Of a DNA stretch of 64,000 bases, positions 26,340 to 38,639 are shown one piece after another. Both the position numbers and the translations under genes were made by a program. The stretch's first letter is position 1; the number at the start of each line of letters is the position of its first letter. Source of the stretch: Maylandia zebra (Eukaryota; Chordata; Actinopteri; Cichliformes; Cichlidae); assembly GCF_041146795.1 (NCBI RefSeq), contig NC_135174.1, positions 2,167,378 to 2,231,377 on the forward strand. The letters run 5' to 3'. The notes below the pieces were generated by a model. The model did not search any database, was not told the DNA's origin, and was given only the letters and a program-made list of their open reading frames with translations.

Positions 26340-26800
26340 ATTTGGTTTTAGTGGGGCTTTCAGCAGTTTGTTGGCCTGGAGCGTTAAGGTGTGCATAAAC
26401 ACAGTGTCACAACTTTCCTAGCTAATTTACTCCAAGATCAGACAGCGAAATGCTGAGAAAAGTGCACAAAACCCAAGAACAACATCTCGGATCTCAGTTA
26501 ATGTATTAGAGGTGACCATTTCTTCTTATCTTGAAGCCACAGGACCTGAGTCAGTGAGTCAACCATCACCTGAAGTCAACGAGTCAAATATGAGGTCATC
26601 TGTCCAACAGCTAAATCCAAAATTGTGTCAAGACAATAATTCCACAACATAACAGCTGAAAAAGAAAAGACCCAGTCCAGACTTCAGCCAGATTAAAATG
26701 TTGTGGAAGGCCCTTACGAGAGATGTGTATAAATGTTGCATGAAATCTTCAACAAACTGAAGCAATACTATAAAGAAGAGTGGGCCAAAATTTCTTAATT
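26340..26800 (+). mobile_element. Tc1-like transposon debris, related to 16310-16720
   Basis: TTTACTCCAAGATCAGACAG and AACAACATCTCGGATCTC here parallel TTACTCCAAGATCAGACGAT and AACATCTCGGCTTC at 16335-16400. The transposase-like tail SQIKMLWKALTRDV near 26690-26730 supports the class. Confidence 0.5.
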
Positions 26801-29630
26801 AATAAAGTCATACAGAAAACAGTTATGCAAAGTTATTGCTGTTAAAGGTTGTTCTACTGAAGCTACTGAATCATCGTTTTTCACAGGTCTGCATAGAGTC
26901 CTGTGAAAACTCTGTTTTTCATATGACTGTACAGAGAAGACAGGTGAGGACTGAACACAGCAGGAAACAGCAAGGGAGGAACAGACAGTCACAGAGGAAG
27001 GAAATGGTAGGACGGATAGAAGGAAACTAACCTACAAGGTAAAACAGGAAGTAACCAAAGACAGATAATACAAGACATGAAAGGTAATGCTTGTTTTGTG
27101 CTCGAGCAGGGGGAGACACCTGTCTCCAGATAGTGTCAAAGGCAGTGTACAAAGGATGTAGTACAAGCAGTTTTTGGGCCACTCTTGCTTGCGATGCTGT
27201 TGGAACGTGCGAGTCGTGCATTCCACCGTCATGACCATTCCACTGGTCATCCACATCCAGTAACTTAGGACTGCATGGGAGCATGTTTGCGATGGGGGAA
27301 AACAACTCTCTGCTCATTGTCCGAATGGAAACCTGTATGCAAAGTGACACATTTGCAGGTCCATAAATTACATTTGACTATAAACAGAGAAGCCAGGGAC
27401 CAGGATGCACAGGATATACATGGTTAACCTATCTGTAACCATTACACATAAACTCGCGTGGAGGTGAAGCTGATTTTCTCCTTTACAGAGAGGAAAGGCT
27501 GCTCCTGAACTCTGAGTGTCCCATCAGGACGTACAATCTCATTTGGAAACTAGGATAATTTGTGATTTGTAATTAAGCTGTGTCAAGATTAAAGTCAGTT
27601 TTCTATAGAACGGAAAGCTCTGTTTTTACCCGTGGTAACTTCCCCTGAACACACAACTTGGTTGTGAAATCACCAAATGAGTTATTTCTGGCAGGGCTAA
27701 TTTCTTGTCTTCATTCCGACGGTACTGAATTGTATTTACTGTTATATTTATATATTCTTTATAGATTTTAATCACCTTTTTAAATCCTTGCCTGACTAAA
27801 TCCCTGATTGATCATTTTTGTGGAAAACTCACAAAATGCCTCTTTTTACATGAGGGCACACCAAGCCTAGAAGAAAAAATTCCAGTTAAATTGAGAAGTT
27901 GATAACCATCATCATCATATCTGTTATCTGGCTTTGTCGAGCCAGCTAAGACAACAAAAGCCTGGCTGTGTTCAACTTCATTTGTAGTATATCCCTGTGG
28001 CCCTTAAACAAATTAGAGCGCAATGTTTATTCAAATAGAGTCTAAGTTGGTCTGATCATGACTTGTCACTACTTCTGACTGTGTGGGGGATGGCTCACTG
28101 CAGATAATGTAGTGACAGCAGGGCTGCCTTTTGCTATGCTAACGTTGTGTTTGTCAGATGCCAGAGGCTTCACTCTCGCAGACACACCCTCTACCTCCGT
28201 CTTTTCCTGTTTAAATACAGACAAAACTGCAAATACTGCCCAAACCTCTGAATTGCTGCAGAAAATGGAAACTGGTTGGATAATAATGAGGAAAAAATCA
28301 GAGAAATCAGAGAAAACACTGATTTGAATTCATGGCGCCAAATCAGAGCAACCATCAACTCGAAACATTGATTTGTGGAGATTAGTGCTATGTAAATATA
28401 ACTGGATTGAATTAAACTTTACAGTGCATTTTGTACAGCCTTTCATTAATTCTGCATATTCGTGAAGATTTACCTGATGCTAAGTACATCAAACTGCTGC
28501 CACACACATCCAAACCCTGATTGAAATACTTCATTATTGTCATTATTATCAATGTTTGAACCAACCACGCTGAAACACAATGTGAAGCTTTATTTTCAGA
28601 AAATGCAGGTTTAGTCTGGATTGAGCTCAATGTGAAACTTCCCCCAGATGTTTGTGGAGCTCTAAAAGGAGAGAGTAAGAGTGTCTGAGGAACAGGAAGG
28701 CCCCACCTCCTCCACCCCCACCCCCAGCCAGGCCCTTTGTTCCCTGATGATGTATGAGACAGCATCTCCCTTGGAGTACCACAGCAATATGACAGCAGAG
28801 CACTAACTCTGTCTCATAATGGAGACTGATGGGATGGCTCCAGTGCTCTTCACTTTGTCTACTACTAAGATTGAGCTGGTGCTGCACTCCAGGGCACAAT
28901 GGGGCCCTTGGACACTTTGACAGGGACTGTCGTAAGAAAAGAGTCAACCTGACAGCAGCTCGCGTATGTTGGTGATGCTGGGTCTGCCACAGCCTGACAA
29001 GTGGATGGATGGATGGCATATCAGGGGATGAAGACCTGCACAGGTCTTTGTGGGCTGGATACCAGTAGAGGAGAGGTGAGGGGATCCCTGGTCCTCTAGT
29101 TCCTGTTGAACATTCCTGAGATGACTGAGTTTGCAAAAATCTCCTTGGCACATTCACAATTTCTGCAAGCCAGGGTTATTTGATTTCTGGTATCAAACTA
29201 CAGCAAAGCAGGATTGCAGTGGATAGTAATAGCAAAAAACGAGTAACAAATATATGTCAGCTGATTGTTGTTTGGATAAAATGTCACTACAAATATTGGA
29301 TGGAATGCCAGGAATTTTAGTCCAGCCATTGGTGACTCATCCAGATGGAACTGTAATAGCGCTTCGTAACTTTTCAATTAATACCATCTACGGCCAAATA
29401 TCTTCAAGAAACAAAATATGACATGCTCCTCAAATCATCTCGTAGTCAGCAAGTGTTAACTATCTAACTTTAAACTAGTAAATCTTTTTTTTATTCTTTT
29501 GCCTGTTCCATTTGGATCTTTAGCCATCAGATTTGTTGTCTGAAGGCCAAGAAAGATGCCAAGTGGAGTTACTTTACCAAGTGGATCATCATGGCCTTGC
29601 CATATTGGTCCATTTGATTGACCTTTATTA
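26801..29630. other. Intergenic, no gene recognised
   Basis: Minus-strand open frames at 27027-27350 and 28627-29157 have no recognisable domain and are interrupted on both sides. They may be decayed transposon coding sequence. Confidence 0.35.
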
Positions 29631-29639
29631 TAATTATGT

Positions 29640-30745
29640 ATTTATTTTATTTTCATTTTTTAAAGATGTGACAGACATGACTGGGGGAAAGGACAGGGAG
29701 AAAGAATGAAAGAAAGAAAAATAGAGGAGAGAAGAGACGGTGAGAAAGGGGGAAGAAAGAAATAAAAACAAACAAAACACCTGGATCACCTGTATGGAGA
29801 TAAAAAACCAGAAGAGAAAACAAACAACAAAGAGCAACATAATAAAAACAACACCATCACAATAAACTAGCTAACAATAGATAACAGTAGATACTTTTTT
29901 AATTTCACCTGTTGAGAATGAATGAGAAAACAAGCAGAAGTAACGAGAGCAACATAATAAACAACATCACGATGATCTATGTGAATATGACAGTAAATAC
30001 TAAATATTAAACATTATTGTGCAGCACGTAAGATCAACAGAACACAGTGTGCTTTGAGGTAGGAGCCAAAAAGGGTGTAGTTTGTGGGTGTGATCACCCG
30101 TGTGTACACCTGTGAGCATGGACGTGCTTTTTAAAAGGTTCCTTCATGTAATGATCTGCTAGAGGGTGTGGGGGGCCACAGCCCCGTCCTCCAGGGCATG
30201 AAGCAGGTATGGTGGCCGAAGTGGCCCGAGCGAGCCCCAGGCTCCAGGCCCCGATAAGCAGCCACCAAGGAGTGAGCCGGTGTGTACCTGGACGCCCATC
30301 CCCGGACACAAAGAACCACCAACGCACCGATGTCTGAGGGCATCTGCCACTGGCAGGGGAAGTGGTGGGGGGAGATAGGCCTCCAAACCTTGGAGGGCCT
30401 GAGATGTCCCCAGAGAGGTGGCGTCTGATACCCAACCTGACATATAGACACAGACATACAGGCACACACAGATACAAACATCCATTCCCACCCTCATGCT
30501 CTCATATGCACTTACTCCACACTCAACCAACGTGGAGACAGACATAAAGAGACGCTGTACACACGATCACACTCCCCAAGCATACTCTACGAACCAGGTC
30601 TAGGTACCCTTGCCCCTGGAGGGGGAACTGCACCCAGACCCAGGTGGTGTTACCCTTTTCCCTGCGGTGGGGAGAAGCAGACCGCCTCGACTCCGCAGCA
30701 GCAGGGAGGCCCCACACTCCAGACCCCAGTCGGACGGCCAAAACT
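29640..30745. repeat. Unclassified composite repeat (purine-rich then GC-rich)
   Basis: A purine-rich segment (29690-29960, GAAAGAAAG type, with AACAACAAAGAGCAACATAA partly repeated as AGAGCAACATAATAAACAAC near 29948) is followed by a GC-rich segment (30120-30740) very unlike its AT-rich surroundings. The composition change suggests one or two interspersed repeats. Confidence 0.4.
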
Positions 30746-30861
30746 AGTAAATCTTAACAAATTCAAGCACAACCCTTCCCCTCACATTTTTCATCAGTGT
30801 AATCAACTTCTACAGAAACTACTAATGCGCAGGAATCAGACAGGTAGCATTAAAACAGCTC

Positions 30862-31130
30862 CTGGCTGTAGCTCAGGAGGTAGAGCAAGTCACCTACTGA
30901 TCGAAAGGTTGGAGGTTCGATCCCAGGCTCCTCCAGTCTGCATGCCAAGTATCCTTAGGCAAGATACTAACCCCAAGTTGCTCTCCGATGCATGAATGTG
31001 TGTGAGTGTAGTTAGAAAGCACTCAGTATAGAAGTAGTGCTTGGCTGGGTGAATGTGGCGAGTTGTATAGAGTGCTTTGAGTACTCCGGGAGAGTAAAAA
31101 AGCGCTATATAAGAATCAGTCCATTTACCA
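30862..31130 (+). mobile_element. tRNA-derived SINE (type B), best-preserved copy
   Basis: A box TAGCTCAGGAGG (30869-30880) and B box GGTTCGATCCC (30914-30924) with tRNA-like spacing, an unrelated body, and the tail GCGCTATATAAGAATCAGTC followed by CATTTACCA. It is not a functional tRNA, because no acceptor stem or anticodon arm is completed. Confidence 0.85.
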
Positions 31131-32514
31131 TTAGCATGTCCTAAAATATGTGAGGATTTGTTAAGGTGTTGTGATTCGACAGAACTGCATTTTGGTTTTT
31201 TTTGTTTGAGTTTCTTGTTCTTGACTCAGGTCTTCACCTGAAGGCAAGTATAACAAAGACACATGGTGCCAGACTGTTTCCATTGATGTGGTGATTCTTC
31301 AGCTCCTTCAGTTTGTAATCCTTTCAAAGTTTCATTTGATCCGTCCCTTTTCCCACATGCTCTTCATAGCTGCTCATCTGAGAGGCCCGTTTGGAATTGC
31401 TGGCTCACAAATCAACTTACCTGCACTCTGGTAAGAACTCAAGCTGTTTTCTTTCTTCTTCTCACTACCACATGGATCTCTGCAGCCTACACTTAGCCTT
31501 CCTGCCCCCTCTTTCCCCAGGAAACCCACCTCGCTGAAGCAAGGTCAGAATCTTCCACATTGTTCAATAGGGCCCTAAAACTTTTTGGAGAATTTAAAAT
31601 GTTATTATCTGACAATGTGGACAATCCAGGAAATTAGTTCTTCTGCTTTTTAAAAAAAATAAAGTTCTAGTATTTTAGTAGCCCAGCACTAAGTGCTAAG
31701 TGCAGTTTCCAAGTGCAGCTTGCTAATCAAATTTGCAATCCTCAGCTAATATTTTAGCACTTCAATCTCTCTTTCAAATATGTCTCAAAAAATCCAACAT
31801 GGTAGCAGCCAAACTGCAGTCAGCAACAAATGAGTAACTACATCTGCCTTTCAGTTCAGATATCAAAGTCAAAGTCACTCAAATATAATATAAAAACATC
31901 ACACCACCTTTGTTCCTAGTCACCCAACATCGTTTAGCTTAATGGTGCCAAAATCATCAGAATGTTGGTTGTTACACTGTAAAATTGTCATTTTTGAGTG
32001 TGTATTACATCCCCTTGCTTCCTCCTATTGTTCTGTGCGTGCATTTCAAGTCTGATCAATTGAACTGGATAAAAATAAAGCAGTAACATGTAGTTTGTAG
32101 GAAAAACTGCAAGTTTGATGTGATGGTGAAAACTTCTATGTTGAACAAGACCAAAAAGAAACCCCTGGCTAAATTATAATAATGATCAAGTTTTAGAGGG
32201 ATGACGAAGTAGAAGAAAATAGAGTGATGCATGGATGATGAAAAGACCAAAGAATATGAGAAGAAAAACATGGAACAGGACTGATACAGGTGGAGTGGCA
32301 GGGAGAGAAAGCACAGTATGTTTGTTCAAGAGGTTGTTTGGATGCTCTTCTTTGCCAGGCTCTCGTGCTCTGTGTGCGTGTCTTTGTGTAGTGGTGTAGT
32401 GGGGACATTGTTCACATATTATATTGTATTATCCATTCAATAATTGAGCCTCCATCTCTAAAAGATCATAAAAATAATTTCCTGCCTGAGTCATGATCTG
32501 TACGCATCTAGTAT

Positions 32515-32515
<1 letters not shown>
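31131..32515. other. Intergenic, nothing recognised
   Basis: AT-rich sequence without coding similarity. Confidence 0.35.

Positions 32516-32516
<1 letters not shown>

Positions 32517-32588
<72 letters not shown>
32517..32588. repeat. (AC)n microsatellite
   Basis: About 36 AC units. Confidence 0.98.
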
Positions 32589-32594
<6 letters not shown>

Positions 32595-32979
32595 GATGAA
32601 TCATTTCCTCTGACCACGATAATAGTGTCATTAAAGCATGAATCTATACATAGAGGGCCAGCTACAATGGCAGACAGGATTTAGAGGCTATGTCAATGGT
32701 AGTTTAATCTTTAATTTAATTAAGAACAGAAAAGAAAAGGTTACAACTGGAAGACATTTGAGAAATGATGTATTTTGTTCTGTTTTTAAAAATCAGGCCA
32801 AGACAGCTCCGCTTCCTACTAACAGAGACGGTGATCTCATCACTAATAATGAAAGTAAGCATCCTTTTTCTTTCACTTGTCCAATTGAAGGTTGTGGGGT
32901 GGAAGGGGTGGGGCCTATCCCAGCTGCCATCAGGTGAGAGACCTATCTACGTCTGTCTAGGTCTAAAACCCAAGACAGG

Positions 32980-33200
32980 CTGACCGTTTATTACAGGGCC
33001 AACACAGATACAACCATCCATGATCACACCTACCATCAATTTAAAGTCAGAAGTTAACCTAAAATTACTAACTGCATGTTTTTGGACTGTTTCTTTGAAC
33101 ACTGGGAGGAAGCTGGAGTACCCGGAGATAACCCATGCAGATATGGGGAGAACATTCAAACTCTATACAGAAAAGCAGTGGATTCAGGACCTTCTTGCTA
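32980..33200 (-). mobile_element. HE1/DANA-like SINE fragment
   Basis: Contains GCATGTTTTTGGACTG, GGAGGAAGCTGGAGTACCCG and GGGGAGAACATTCAAACTC, the reverse complement of the conserved body of the HE1/DANA (V-SINE) family. The tRNA head is not preserved. Confidence 0.65.
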
Positions 33201-33337
33201 TATATGCAAGATCACTAACCACTGGCTGTGCTGCTCCTGAAATATAACCAGTATCTATAAAATAAAAGTCTAGACATTGTTAGCATAGCTTAGCATAAAT
33301 AATCGGTAAAGTCAGAAATGAATAGCCTAATCCAGAA

Positions 33338-33560
33338 GTAGGCAACTCCAGGCCTCGAGGGCCGGTGTCCTGCAGGTTTTAGATCTCACCCTGTGTCAAC
33401 ACACCCAAATCAAATGATTCGTTTATTTCCAGGCCTCTGGAGAGCTTCAAGACATGTTGGGGAGGTAATTTAGCCATTTAAATAAGCTGTGTTAAATTAA
33501 AGACACATCTAAAACATGCAGGACACGGGCACTTGAGGCCTCGAGTTGCCTCACCCTGGC
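33338..33560. mobile_element. Palindromic MITE (CCAGGCCTCGAGGGCC type), copy 1
   Basis: Ends are near inverted repeats (CTCCAGGCCTCGAGGGCC and its complement near 33536). The middle has TCAAATGATT and TTAGCCATTTAAAT. It is related to 54571-54781. Confidence 0.65.
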
Positions 33561-34229
33561 CTAATCGCACCATAAACAATCTTGAGTTGATTTGTACATG
33601 CCAGCTTGATTGGAGTCAACCAGTGGTAAACTCTGTTCATTCGCAGTGATTTGGAAAGGCACATACACAGGCTCCATAGAAGACATATCACAAAGCCATG
33701 AAGTTTAAGAAATTGTCTGAACACCTCTGAGACATCATCGTAGCATGGCACAGACCGGGGGAAGGGAACAGAAACTGTACTGGCCTCGTAGAACCACTTT
33801 CTACTATCCAGGAGTTAAACACCTCCACACAAAAGTCGCTGACGCCAGAGTGGGTTTAGACTTTGCTTTATATGGCAGGTGTGAAACTGTAACAACAAAA
33901 TACAGTGTATATGAGTGAAAAACTAAAATAATTACTTGAGGAGCTGCGTGACCAAGTGCTAATGCTAACACCAAACAACTGTCTACAAACCATGAATTAG
34001 CATGCGTAATACAGCATCTAAGTAACTGCTATTAATCAACATAAAGTGCAGAATAATAATGCATACTCACAGGGAATGCCTTTTTATCAGCCTCTCACAG
34101 AATAGATCACATTAATCAGTCGATTGTCTGAGTCTTTCTGACACTTCTCCTGTCCGCACACAGCCATGCCTTTCTCTTAAAGGGCCAGTGGACTACCCAA
34201 ACAAAACAAACGTACAAACTTGACAATAG

Positions 34230-35270
34230 TCAGAACAGAAACATTTGTGCAGCACTGAATGTCCCAATAAGCACAGTGGCCTCCATCATCTGCAAATGGG
34301 AAAAGTTTGGAATGACTAGGGCTGCCTGTAGGCGGTCTCTCCAGTCTGAGTGATCGGGGTAGTCAAGAAGATGACCGAGAACATGATGGTCTGACAAAGC
34401 TACAGCATTGCTCTGTGGAGAGAGGAGAACCTTCCTGAAGGAAAACTGTTTCTGCAGCACTCCATCAGTCAGGCCTATATGGTACATTGGCCAGATGAAG
34501 GCCACTCCTCAGTAAAAGGCACATGACAGCCTGCCTGGAGTTTGCCAAAAGACATCTAAAGGATTCTCAGACGCCTTAGAGAAACAAATTCTCTGGTCTG
34601 ATGAATTCTTTGGTCTGAATGCCAAGCATCATATCTGGAGGAGACCAGGTGCTGCTTATCACCTGGCCAATAACATCTCTACAGTGAAGCATAATGGTGC
34701 CAGCATCACACTGAGGGTATTTCTTTTGGCAGCTCGGAGACTCAGTTTGGAACTCGGAGACTAGTTAGGGTCACAGAGATGAATGCAGCAAGATACAGAA
34801 ATATCCTCCCTGCTCCAGAGGACTTTGGACCTCAGACTGGGGTGAAGGCTCATCTTCCAGCAGAACAATGACCCTAAGCACACAGCCAAGATAACAAAGG
34901 AGTGGTTTCAGGACCATTCTGTGATTCTTCCTGAGTGGCCCAGCCAGAGCCCAGACTTGAACCCAACTAAGCATCTCTGGACAGATCTGAAAAGGCCTGC
35001 GCTCTCTTATCCTCATTCAACCTGATGGAGACGGCAAAGAGGAATGGGAGAAACTGTCCCAAAATAACAGTTGAGTACAATGCTTGTGGCATTATACTAA
35101 AAAATACTTGCTTTTGTTGAATACTTATCTATATGTCATATGATTCTTTTTTTTTTTTTCATTTTTAACAAAATTTGGAAGACTTTCAAACAAACTTTTT
35201 TCACTTTGTCATTATGAGGTATTGTGTGCAGAATTTTAAGGTGGGACACAATTTTAGTCCCTTTTGGAAT
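34230..35270 (+). pseudogene. Tc1-like transposon, degraded transposase
   Basis: Plus-strand pieces: a region over 34560-34760 ending at the G-G-G-S block, then [21 protein letters not shown]-like and [12 protein letters not shown]-like coding over 34860-34990. The 3' flank has TTTCACTTTGTCATTATGAGG (35200-35220), a terminal-inverted-repeat phrase. The copy at 58855-59790 is the same family in reverse. Confidence 0.7.
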
Positions 35271-35441
35271 AAGGCTATAACATGATGAGATACACTGTGG
35301 TATGCTTTCTGTGATTAGACATCTTCACAGTGAAGTGCTGTCCAGTGATTTCTGAATAATTTGGCTAAATCTGAGTAGACTATACTACTGAATACACCTC
35401 AGAATTCATCCTGCAACATGGTCTCTGCAGAGGACCACACA

Positions 35442-35446
<5 letters not shown>

Positions 35447-35521
<75 letters not shown>
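35447..35521. repeat. (CA)n microsatellite
   Basis: About 37 CA units. Confidence 0.98.
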
Positions 35522-35522
<1 letters not shown>

Positions 35523-35574
35523 CCCATACACAGTTGTAACTCTCACCCTGTCTCCTTGATGTGCAATTTTCCCT

Positions 35575-35770
35575 ATGTAACAAAGTATTTTATTCTATTT
35601 GTATAGTACTTATTCTATTGCATATAGTATTGTTTCTATTTTGTATCTAAGTTTGTTATTCTGTTGATCTTATTCTATTCTGTTGTTTTTCTCTTTGTTC
35701 TCTGAATTTTTTACTGCTCTTGTACTTTCTGCCATGACCAAAAAATTCCCCACGTGTGGGACACATACAT
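35575..35770 (+). repeat. LINE-tail-like repeat, copy 2
   Basis: T-rich run followed by CCCCACGTGTGGGACACA, matching the landmark of 12330-12563. The (TTATC)n end is absent. Confidence 0.5.
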
Positions 35771-36025
35771 GTTTCTCTTGCATCGTGCATCCTGCTGCTT
35801 CCATCAGTATTACACTTGGGACTGGGTTCCACAGGCAACATGCCCATTACATACACATTGCCTCCAACATGTGATTTCCTTCTCCACTTCATTGTAAATC
35901 CTCTGTATTTACATACACGGAGGCATTGCTTGATTGTAGACTAGGACAATGATATGCCTACCTATCTGAGAGTGCGCTTTGTTCTCGATTTATATGAAAG
36001 GGTCATTCTTAACCAAAGAAAGATT

Positions 36026-36473
36026 TGTCAAGGCTAAAGGACGGGTGGACTCGAGCGCAGACTCGGAAGATCAGTTCAGTACGTTTATTTACAGTCATTA
36101 AATAATTTACAACAACCACAAATGTGACAGCGGCAATGGTGGTCCAAACATGAACTCAGGGTTGGGCTCACCACTTTCTAGGAACCTGTGCACATGGAAG
36201 GCAGAAGGTCAGAATCCACAACAGCAGAGGCAGCGCAAAAGCACACAGAGTAGCTGGAGTGAGGGTTTCAACTAAGCGTTTCAGTTTAACAGCCCAGCGA
36301 AGATTGATCCTGATGGTGGCTTCACGCAGAGCAGGTGTGCTCAGTCAAGGGCAGGGACCAGCGATGAGTTCCACCCATGAACACAGAAGCACACAAACAA
36401 ACACAGAGAGATGAGACAGACAGAAACAAACAAACCCAGGGCAGAAGTCTAGGAGGACGGATAGACCCTGGCA
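36026..36473 (-). mobile_element. LTR-like repeat, boundaries uncertain
   Basis: Begins TGTCAAGGCT and may end GACCCTGGCA. It has TTTATTTAC near the left end (AATAAA on the minus strand) and a body of the type seen in the solo LTRs here. No matching TSD is found, so the ends may be eroded. Confidence 0.4.
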
Positions 36474-37704
36474 CCATTTTGGTTGTCCCCTGCGTTCTTC
36501 CAGGCCTGAATGTACAAGATAGTTTATTTAGACTCCTAAAGTTTCTGATATTTCTCTCATAGGTTTATTTAGTTTTTTAGCCTTTCACTGACATCTTTTT
36601 GGATCTCATGCTGAGAGATCCAAATAAAGGATATCTAATTTCGTTATTATCTAAATACTCTGTACTCAGCGGTGTTAACCGTGATGAAAACCACAGGTCA
36701 AAATGTGTCATTTAAGCAATAAAACTGATCTTGTCAGCCTTCAGCTTTAAAACAGAACTTAAGGTCGAACAGAGCAAGTGTTTGCTGTCTGCTCTGCTCC
36801 AGGGCCCGTCGGTCTGCCTGCAGTGAGCTCTGTATATGTGCTATAACCGGTCTATGGGCCACTGTTGCTCATGTTGTTGTTGGCCCGTGAGCCAGCTGGG
36901 GAGGAGAGCAAAGTTATAGCATACAGAGAGCTGAAGTACAGCCGTGTTAAAAACAACGAAGAGTCCACTGCAGCCACTGTCTGTGGTTTCATTTTTTATT
37001 TTTTGAAATTTTTTCGCAGTTCTCCCGTTTCCTGTGAACTCCCCAGTGACTCCCTGCTCCCTTCCAGCCCACTTGTCAACCAATCAACATTTATCAGTTG
37101 CATCTGCTTTTAATATGTACAATCAGTCACTATTGCACATTGTTGAACTGGGCAAAGAGCAAATTCCTGCACCACATTGTCAGCATTGCCAGCATTACCT
37201 GATTTGTGACGATTACAAAGGACAAATCTTAGCTTTATGTCACAGGGGCTGCTGAACATTAAGTATTTTGGCCATAAATGGAGTGATTGATATCTCATGA
37301 TTTGTTATTGCCATAAGCAGAAGCAGTGGTGTGTCATGAGGGGAATCCACACATCCAAAACAAGGAAGTGAGACCGACTGATCAAAGCCAAATCATAGGT
37401 CAAAGATGATTGCAAGTTCTTACTCTCCGTTTGTGTGTATGTGGATCTATGTGTGCAAGTCAAGTATTTACAAGTCATGCTGCTAAAAATAGTCTGGTAT
37501 TGTAAGATCCACGACATGTGTGAATTTGTCAAATATGTGGTCGAGCACAGAAAAAGGTGATGTTGCAAACAATGACTGGTGTGTCATAATTGCCCCTCAA
37601 TAAAAGCGAGGTTGAGACAATTAGCAGCGGTCCCAAAGGTGACACTACAGAAAGGCTGAGTGGTTCATAAAAAGTCTTATTCTAGTTATGCTTTGGTTCA
37701 GCTA

Positions 37705-37952
37705 AATGGACTGGTTCTTATATAGCTCTTTTCTACACCTAAAGCACTTTACACAACTTGTGCACAAGCACGTTTTCTTAGTGCTTTCTAACTAACATTC
37801 ACATTCATATTTCGATGGATGCATTGGAGAGCAATCTGGGGTTAGTCTCTTGCCCGAGGATATTTGGCATGCAGTCTGGGGGAAGCCAGGAATCGAACCA
37901 TCAACCTTCCGATCACCTTGTGCTCTACCGCCTGAGCTACAGCCACCCCATC
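37705..37952 (-). mobile_element. tRNA-derived SINE (type B)
   Basis: Minus strand: TGGCTGTAGCTCAGGCGGTA (A box) at the right end and the tail AGAGCTATATAAGAACCAGT at the left end. Same family as 30862-31130. Confidence 0.75.
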
Positions 37953-38550
37953 GTTCAGCTGTGTTTATGCCTGAAGAGGACCCACACAGGCACAGGAGGA
38001 ACATGCAAACTCCACTCAAGAAGAATCAGCCAATCAAAAACTTCTTGCTCAGGCAGCACCGCTGCACCAGTGTCCCACCAACAGCCTCGTGGGTGTGCCT
38101 GCCTCCTAACCCATATTGTGTTAGTCCTTTCAAACAATGTGCATTTACACAAAGGCACAACTGACCTTGAATTCCCTGGATCCTAATGTTATTCTTATCT
38201 AAATGTTGACATTTAATCAAAATTTCGTAAAGTATTGATGTGACGAAGTATGGCTTAGTTGCCTTTGAGAAAGGGAACGTCTCTGACCAGTTGGTGCAAC
38301 AGCTTGTTTTGTAACGTGGCTCACCCACGCAGACTGTTGCATGTGTGTGTGTTTATTGTTCAAAACAGCAACAGCCAGTGATGTGGAAATATTGGCTATG
38401 GATCTGTTATGGTCTCATTCACCTCGTCATCCGTCTCTTCTCTGTTTTCTCTCAGTCTCTTATAACATCAGGCCATCTCTACTAAATGACGGATCATTCC
38501 ACTACAAACGCCACCTTACTGAAAGTAGACCCATTCATCAGTTCACTTTA

Positions 38551-38555
<5 letters not shown>

Positions 38556-38603
<48 letters not shown>
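38556..38603. repeat. (GT)n microsatellite
   Basis: About 24 GT units with one interruption. Confidence 0.95.
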
Positions 38604-38604
<1 letters not shown>

Positions 38605-38639
38605 TGTGTGTGCATTGCTCATGTCCTAACGCTCTGAAG

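Noticed and set aside
27027-27350. 107-codon minus-strand frame
   Set aside because: No domain recognised, no splice or promoter context; possibly old transposon debris.
28627-29157. 176-codon minus-strand frame
   Set aside because: Low-complexity composition and no recognisable family.
30862-30935. tRNA gene
   Set aside because: A and B boxes are present but the cloverleaf does not close; it is a SINE head with a shared body and tail.
35418-35606. Poly-His-Thr frame
   Set aside because: Translation of a CA microsatellite.
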